Below are positions 59,340 through 64,000 of a stretch of 64,000 nucleotides of DNA, piece after piece. This DNA is from Flavobacterium shii (GTDB taxonomy: Bacteria > Bacteroidota > Bacteroidia > Flavobacteriales > Flavobacteriaceae), in assembly GCF_025847235.1 (NCBI RefSeq), contig NZ_JAOZEW010000023.1:1-64000 (forward strand), in the 5' to 3' direction. Both the position numbers and the translations under genes were made by a program. Numbering within the stretch: position 1 is the stretch's first letter; each line of letters opens with the position of its first letter. Under the pieces are notes generated by a model. The model saw only the letters and a list, made by a program, of their open reading frames with translations. It did no database searches and was not told the origin of the DNA.

Positions 59340-60473
59340 TTACTCCGCATTATATACTTCTACTTTGGAATTTGGTATTTCAAGCTCAGCCATAGCTGAT
59401 TTTAAACAAACTTTACCAGAATAAACAGGTTTATTAATATTGCTTTTTATAATTTCTTTATTGAATTTTATATACAACTCTACATTTTTATTTTGTTCAA
59501 AAAAGGTTTTAAAAAGATCCATTAGTTGGTTATTGAATGCACGCTCTTCAAGAGGATCTTTTAAATGGTCATTTTCATCTGTTGTTTTTCCATCGAGTAA
59601 ATCTATCCAAATACGAACTTCTAAATCATGAGCAAATTGATCTTTGATAAAAATAGCCATACTAATAGGAACTGCTTTTCCTAATGTAGTATCTCTTAAA
59701 AATTCCAAACCAGTATTTGTTTTGCTTATAACTTCGTTATTGATAAAAGGAATATTATAATTATAAATCTTAAAATCAGGTCTGTTTGTACCAACGGTAT
59801 AATGGTATCGTTTTAGCCTGTTTCTAAAATAAGTATTGCTAATTTTACCTTCTGCGATTTCTTTTTGAACAAATGGAAGCATATCCTTTTGATAATTTTT
59901 AATAACTTCTATTCTATTTAGATTTTTACTAAAACTACTCCACTCCACATCAACTGTTTCATGTGCCTGATAGGTACCTATTTCTTTAGAACCTTCTCCA
60001 TCAATCCAAACAGTTACTAATCCTTGTGAAGCAAAACCCACAAGTAAACTTCTAAACCCATTTTTGAATTCTGAACTATTTGGCATTATAGACTTTCCAT
60101 AATCTTTTTTAAAAATATCGTATATTTTTTTTTGAGGTAATTCAAAATCACCTGTATAAAATTTATTCTCGGCATACGAAAACCAAGTTATTTTCATGCG
60201 TTCAGGTACTTTTTTTAAATCATCTCCTACTACCATAGTACCACTGCTGGCTCCCCAATTACCACTTAAATATTGTCCGCTTGGTATCCAGACAGTATTA
60301 CCATCCGAAAGGATAAAATTACCCTGAACAACCTCTACAGGACAACTTTCATCTCCGCTTGTTTCTGCGAGCCATTCAAATTTTTCTGTTTTTACTAACA
60401 TTTCTTCTTTTTTGTTACAACTCCATAATGATATAAGGAATAGTACGATTATCATATTTTTTAATTTCTTCAT
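59340..60473 (-). CDS. DUF2931 lipoprotein, T6SS immunity type (copy 1)
   Basis: 377 aa, lipobox ISLWSC. Same domain as copy 2. It starts 12 nt after the effector stop, so it is the immediate cognate immunity candidate. Differences from copy 2 include NGFRSLLVGFASQGLVTVWIDGEGSKE and SKNLNRIEVIKNYQKDMLPF, plus a short insertion (TTDENDHLKDP) near 300. The second copy may protect against variant effectors. Confidence 0.78.
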   Translation of the reverse strand: MKKLKNMIIVLFLISLWSCNKKEEMLVKTEKFEWLAETSGDESCPVEVVQGNFILSDGNTVWIPSGQYLSGNWGASSGTMVVGDDLKKVPERMKITWFSYAENKFYTGDFELPQKKIYDIFKKDYGKSIMPNSSEFKNGFRSLLVGFASQGLVTVWIDGEGSKEIGTYQAHETVDVEWSSFSKNLNRIEVIKNYQKDMLPFVQKEIAEGKISNTYFRNRLKRYHYTVGTNRPDFKIYNYNIPFINNEVISKTNTGLEFLRDTTLGKAVPISMAIFIKDQFAHDLEVRIWIDLLDGKTTDENDHLKDPLEERAFNNQLMDLFKTFFEQNKNVELYIKFNKEIIKSNINKPVYSGKVCLKSAMAELEIPNSKVEVYNAE

Positions 60474-60485
60474 AATTGTTGTAGT

Positions 60486-62576
60486 TTATCCATCAATAGG
60501 TAGTCTATAGGGTTTGTTGTCTTTATATCTTCCTTCCAGTCCAAAAGAAGTAGATGTAGAACGATGTAAGTATTTATTGCGAATGGGGCATAACTTTTCG
60601 GCTCTTATAGAAACTGCTTTGCTGTGCGCTCCATCATTAGTTATAGCGTAATTTAATAAAGCTTCTTTGGCTTCCGTTAAATCTTCAGGTACATTATAAG
60701 TTTCTTTTTTACCTTCACCCAACAATGATTCATCAAATGATAAATCATACTTTTTTGCTAGTTTTACCATAATAGCAAGTGGGATATACTGATAACTGTT
60801 TGGGATATTCTTACGACTACCATGCAATTCTAAATCTATATGGTCTGTATTATCATCTTTATTGGTTTCTATTTGATAAAACTGTTTCGGAGTATACCAA
60901 CCTTGTTTTGTAAGTTCATTTTTTATTTCGCCAAATTTTATCACATTTGAAGATAAAATCCTATCTTCTACTTTCTGAATTTCCTCATAACCTCCACCTA
61001 TGTCACTATGTACGCCTGGTAGCGAGAGTTCGTAACCTACACCAGCCTGTATGGAGCTTTTAATATTAGTGAGCGAAAAATTTCCACGGTATTCATCGGC
61101 TGCTGTAAGATGTACCACTTTTTGTACATTACCCTCTAGTTTTAATCCCAATCCTTCTTTGCCCTCGACATCATTCTCAAAATTTGGTGTAATAGAGGCA
61201 TTTTTGGAAAAGGAAGAAACAGTGTCAAAAAGTCCAACAAATTTAATTGTAAGCTTACTTGATTCAAGATTGTACATATTTTGTAATTTAAGTCTTAAAG
61301 AAATAAAATTACGAGCTGCCGCTGCACCACGACTAAAACCAAAAACACTCAATTCAATTTCGTTTACAAATTCAGTTTCTTTTATAAAATTCTTTTTCTT
61401 TAAGAAATCTATTTGATCATTAATCTTATCAAAAGCTTTTTTTACTTTAACAGGAATCCCCGATTTATCACCACTACCAAAAGCAAATCCCATCGTGTCA
61501 TCTTCCTCATGGTCTCTTGTTCCCGGACCCTCTATATAAATTTTTATTTGCTTGTCTTTATTTTCAGTCGTGTTAAGATCATACATTATAGCAATATTAG
61601 AAAAATAGTTATCATAACTACTATCTGTTCCGGCATTCTTTTTAAAGGCCATTGGATCTTCAGTTGCCGTTTTGTTCACTTTCCCTTCTTGGTATGCCAA
61701 TCTGTCTTTGGTATTTTGGGCATTATTTAATGTTCCATCAAAAAACACATTCACAGTTACTTTTACCCCTTTTTTATTTTCTGGTTGTTTTTGTTTGTCT
61801 GGGGTAAAAACTGTTACAAGAGTATTATTTTTAGGTACTTCTGTCAATTTAATCACCTGATTTACAATTTTTAATTGAATAGTGTCTTCTATGGTATCAA
61901 TCTTGCCTTTGTATTTTACCTGTGCATAAAATTCATGCTCTTTTTCATTAATAAGATCTTTATCATTTAATATTTTTTGATATACTTTTATATTATTAAA
62001 ATATAACTCGGCTTTTCCATATTTATCTACACGAGTGGTAGTATAAGTTCCCATATTACGAGAACTACTACCGTGTCCATCGGTACCTTCATCTTCCCAA
62101 ATGGTCACTTGGAGCGTATCTCCTACAGGAATGTTTAATGTATGGATAAACAAACGTACATTGTCCAAATAGCCAACTAATTTTCCATTGAGATCTTCGT
62201 AATATTGATTTTGCCATTTAAGGTTTTGTATGCTTGGTTTTCCTGCTACAGGAGTAATATCTAGTTTTGCAGTACCTTTTGTACCATAAGTATCTGTGTA
62301 AACAACTTCGATAGTGTAGTCAATTCCTAAACTTACTTGATTAAAGGTAATCTTGCCATCTGAACCTAAATCCAAAATTAGTTTCCCGTTTTTCAATAAT
62401 TTCCAATGTTGCTTTACAATCTTAGTAGCATCTACCTCTTTGGGAGTATCGCCTTTTTCACTTACATATAATTGATTATTTTTCTTTGCTGTCTGTTTAC
62501 CTGTACTAGAAAACATTAATGTATAAATATTTTTACCAATTATTGGTCTTGTATCTCCTTTTATATAAAAACTCAT
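60486..62576 (-). CDS. Tle1/DUF2235 T6SS lipase effector with N-terminal Ig-like domains
   Basis: 696 aa. Residues 1-240 are Ig/PKD-like, probably for loading. The DUF2235 alpha/beta-hydrolase (about 270-690) has VFFDGTLNN, the nucleophile motif GFSRGAAAAR (S415), FVGLFDTVSSF (D451) and LPGVHSDIGGGYE (H523), a complete Tle1 triad. Phospholipase activity against rival membranes is the family role. It follows the DUF4280 gene by five bases and precedes two DUF2931 immunity-type genes. Confidence 0.88.
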   Translation of the reverse strand: MSFYIKGDTRPIIGKNIYTLMFSSTGKQTAKKNNQLYVSEKGDTPKEVDATKIVKQHWKLLKNGKLILDLGSDGKITFNQVSLGIDYTIEVVYTDTYGTKGTAKLDITPVAGKPSIQNLKWQNQYYEDLNGKLVGYLDNVRLFIHTLNIPVGDTLQVTIWEDEGTDGHGSSSRNMGTYTTTRVDKYGKAELYFNNIKVYQKILNDKDLINEKEHEFYAQVKYKGKIDTIEDTIQLKIVNQVIKLTEVPKNNTLVTVFTPDKQKQPENKKGVKVTVNVFFDGTLNNAQNTKDRLAYQEGKVNKTATEDPMAFKKNAGTDSSYDNYFSNIAIMYDLNTTENKDKQIKIYIEGPGTRDHEEDDTMGFAFGSGDKSGIPVKVKKAFDKINDQIDFLKKKNFIKETEFVNEIELSVFGFSRGAAAARNFISLRLKLQNMYNLESSKLTIKFVGLFDTVSSFSKNASITPNFENDVEGKEGLGLKLEGNVQKVVHLTAADEYRGNFSLTNIKSSIQAGVGYELSLPGVHSDIGGGYEEIQKVEDRILSSNVIKFGEIKNELTKQGWYTPKQFYQIETNKDDNTDHIDLELHGSRKNIPNSYQYIPLAIMVKLAKKYDLSFDESLLGEGKKETYNVPEDLTEAKEALLNYAITNDGAHSKAVSIRAEKLCPIRNKYLHRSTSTSFGLEGRYKDNKPYRLPIDG

Positions 62577-62581
62577 AATTG

Positions 62582-63073
62582 TTATTTTTCAACTTCAGAA
62601 ATCCCGTTTAGTTCGTTTTGAAACGCTCTCATATCTATAATTGGATTTATTAAATTTTGAACATCTACATTGGCATTCATAAAATTTTGCTCGCTAGGCT
62701 CTGCTACTTGTCCGTGTTTGGTAATTTCGATACAATCTGGGGCGCCCATCGGACACGTACCTTTACTGTCTTCAACCAATATCTTGCCTTTATTAGACAA
62801 AGTTATATTTTCATAGAATCCACTCCATTTTGTTATTACAGCTTGGCAAGGCAAGTAATCGTTACCCATTGGCTGCTTTTTACACTTACCAAAAGTGTGT
62901 TTTTCTAAAGTTTGACCAACCTCTTTATCAGTGGCAATAAGTTTTTTACTGGCATCTTTATCATTCGCATAATGCTTTTTGTGTGTTTTTACTTTTAGTT
63001 TATCGAGCTTAGGCTCTACGCTAAACTTGCACTTTACAATAGCACCATGTACGACAATATGTTTTTCGCTCAT
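62582..63073 (-). CDS. DUF4280 PAAR-like T6SS tip protein
   Basis: 163 aa. DUF4280: HIVVHGAIVKCKF at the N terminus, FGKCKKQPMGNDYLPCQAVITKW in the middle, and KGTCPMGAPDCIEITKHGQ at the C end. The paired cysteines and the PMG...C motifs are standard. DUF4280 proteins cap the VgrG spike in Bacteroidetes T6SS(iii) and carry effectors. No tss structural genes are in the window, so this is an orphan module or the edge of a larger locus. Confidence 0.85.
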   Translation of the reverse strand: MSEKHIVVHGAIVKCKFSVEPKLDKLKVKTHKKHYANDKDASKKLIATDKEVGQTLEKHTFGKCKKQPMGNDYLPCQAVITKWSGFYENITLSNKGKILVEDSKGTCPMGAPDCIEITKHGQVAEPSEQNFMNANVDVQNLINPIIDMRAFQNELNGISEVEK

Positions 63074-63091
63074 AACTCTTTATTTTATTAT

Positions 63092-64000
63092 TTAGAAATG
63101 TTTAAAAAGTCCTTTGAGAAAACTTTCTTTTTTCACCTCTTCGGCTACAAAAAGAGATTTACTTACCCCACCAACTATTACTTTACTATCATTTAGGTTA
63201 TGAATTTCAATAGTCACTTTTTTTGGATTATCCAGCATTATATTGCATACCAGACTTACATTTTCTATCATATAATTATTAGGATTCAAATGATAAATAG
63301 CATAATAATTACCTAATTGAGGATTTTCTGTCGATGCAATGTCATTTGCAATATCAGCCAATATCCCTTTCCTTTTAATCACTAACATATTGGCACTATT
63401 GAGATATTCTTCTATTTTTTGTATTATTTCAAATTTTACAGGAACTTCTTTAGGTATAATAGGGAAATCTACTGTTGTTGTAAAAGCTAGATCTGAAGTA
63501 TGATCTGTATGGATTCCGTTAAAAAGGACTGTCAAGAACCAATCATCCAAAAGATTTTTCAGCAAGTTATCTTTCTCAACTAGCATAGAATCTACAAAGT
63601 CTAAATATTTGTTTATTGTCATTCCTTCGTTATTCCCTAAGATATTCTGCTTTCTGGTTCTCCATCGCTCTTGTATTATTTTAAAATTATGAATATCAAT
63701 CCATTTTCCCGTTTGATCAACAACGATTACCAAAGGATATAATATACTCGATATTTGTTCAGACAATTTTTCGGCTATTGTATCGGCTTCTTTATCATTG
63801 ATGCATAGATTAGACTGTCTATCAATTTCAAAAAAAGAATATTCATTTTTATCAGTTGCAACCCAGTTTACACTAGCTTTATATTTTATGGTATTGACTT
63901 GTTCGCCATTCTCCATTGTGTACATTACCACATAGTTCTTTTTTACTTTGGCGCGGTTAAAAGGTATTCTAAAGCTATTATTAAATATTACTTTTTTAAG
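63092..64000 (-). CDS. T6SS module protein, 5' end beyond the window
   Basis: The frame stays open to the edge: upstream of the first in-window start-like codon (GTG near 63931) it continues as KVIFNNSFRIPFNRAKVKKN without a stop, so the gene is truncated here. About 300 residues are visible, with no signal peptide and mixed alpha/beta character (VKFEIIQKIEEYLNSANMLVIKRKGIL). No family recognised. First visible gene of the effector operon, so an adaptor or effector-loading protein is inferred. Confidence 0.6.
   Translation of the reverse strand, partial: LKKVIFNNSFRIPFNRAKVKKNYVVMYTMENGEQVNTIKYKASVNWVATDKNEYSFFEIDRQSNLCINDKEADTIAEKLSEQISSILYPLVIVVDQTGKWIDIHNFKIIQERWRTRKQNILGNNEGMTINKYLDFVDSMLVEKDNLLKNLLDDWFLTVLFNGIHTDHTSDLAFTTTVDFPIIPKEVPVKFEIIQKIEEYLNSANMLVIKRKGILADIANDIASTENPQLGNYYAIYHLNPNNYMIENVSLVCNIMLDNPKKVTIEIHNLNDSKVIVGGVSKSLFVAEEVKKESFLKGLFKHF

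Noticed and set aside
58150..60473. Tandem DUF2931 genes as an assembly duplication
   Set aside because: The copies differ in several blocks and in flanking sequence, so they are real paralogs, although exact copy number could be checked with long reads.

Overview
The window reads as chromosomal DNA of a low-GC Bacteroidete, most likely Flavobacterium or a close relative. Supporting signs are a type A T9SS C-terminal sorting domain, many TonB-dependent receptors and SusD-free lipoprotein loci, LytS/LytTR signalling, DUF3347, DUF2490, DUF2652 and DUF4377 proteins, and promoters of the Bacteroidetes type (TTTG ... TAnnTTTG). I see no rRNA, tRNA, CRISPR array or intact insertion sequence.

Layout. 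0.2-4.0 kb: small membrane protein, outer-membrane barrel, secreted protein and a LytS/LytTR two-component pair. 4.1-11.2 kb: a cobalamin-riboswitch-controlled operon (BtuB-like receptor, BtuG-like propeller lipoprotein, a second surface lipoprotein and a T9SS-secreted protein), a complete outer-surface vitamin B12 capture module. 11.4-17.9 kb: MFS exporter, a cysteine-hydrolase-like protein, a predicted amidoligase, MreB and methionine aminopeptidase. 18.0-21.1 kb: an unrecognised four-gene operon of envelope proteins (OM barrel with coiled coil, small beta protein, 2TM-CBS protein, multi-TM protein). 21.3-24.7 kb: TonB receptor divergent from a MocR regulator.

24.8-41.4 kb is a metal-resistance island: HMA chaperones, Zn/Cd-type and Cu-type P-type ATPases, a Fur-family regulator, DUF3347 protein, an RND tripartite pump with an MFS exporter, metal-binding lipoprotein and two AraC regulators fused to an HMA metal-binding domain. 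Six promoters in this island share a 25-bp element located 35 or 36 nt upstream of the -7 box. I infer this is the operator of the HMA-AraC regulators and that it ties the whole island into one regulon. This is the strongest candidate for an undescribed system here.

41.7-46.2 kb: a GreA/Rnk-like factor, META-domain protein, DUF2490 protein, a membrane protein and an AraC regulator. 47.3-53.3 kb: a five-gene locus that looks like a chaperone-usher pilus system (two pilin-like subunits, PapD-like chaperone, two-domain tip-like subunit, usher-like barrel), unusual for this phylum. 53.5-57.6 kb: secreted and hypothetical proteins, and a CynX-like MFS transporter divergent from its AraC regulator. 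57.7-64.0 kb (minus strand): a T6SS effector-immunity module with an adaptor-like protein running off the window edge, a DUF4280 PAAR-like protein, a Tle1/DUF2235 phospholipase-type effector and two tandem DUF2931 immunity-type lipoproteins with mosaic divergence.
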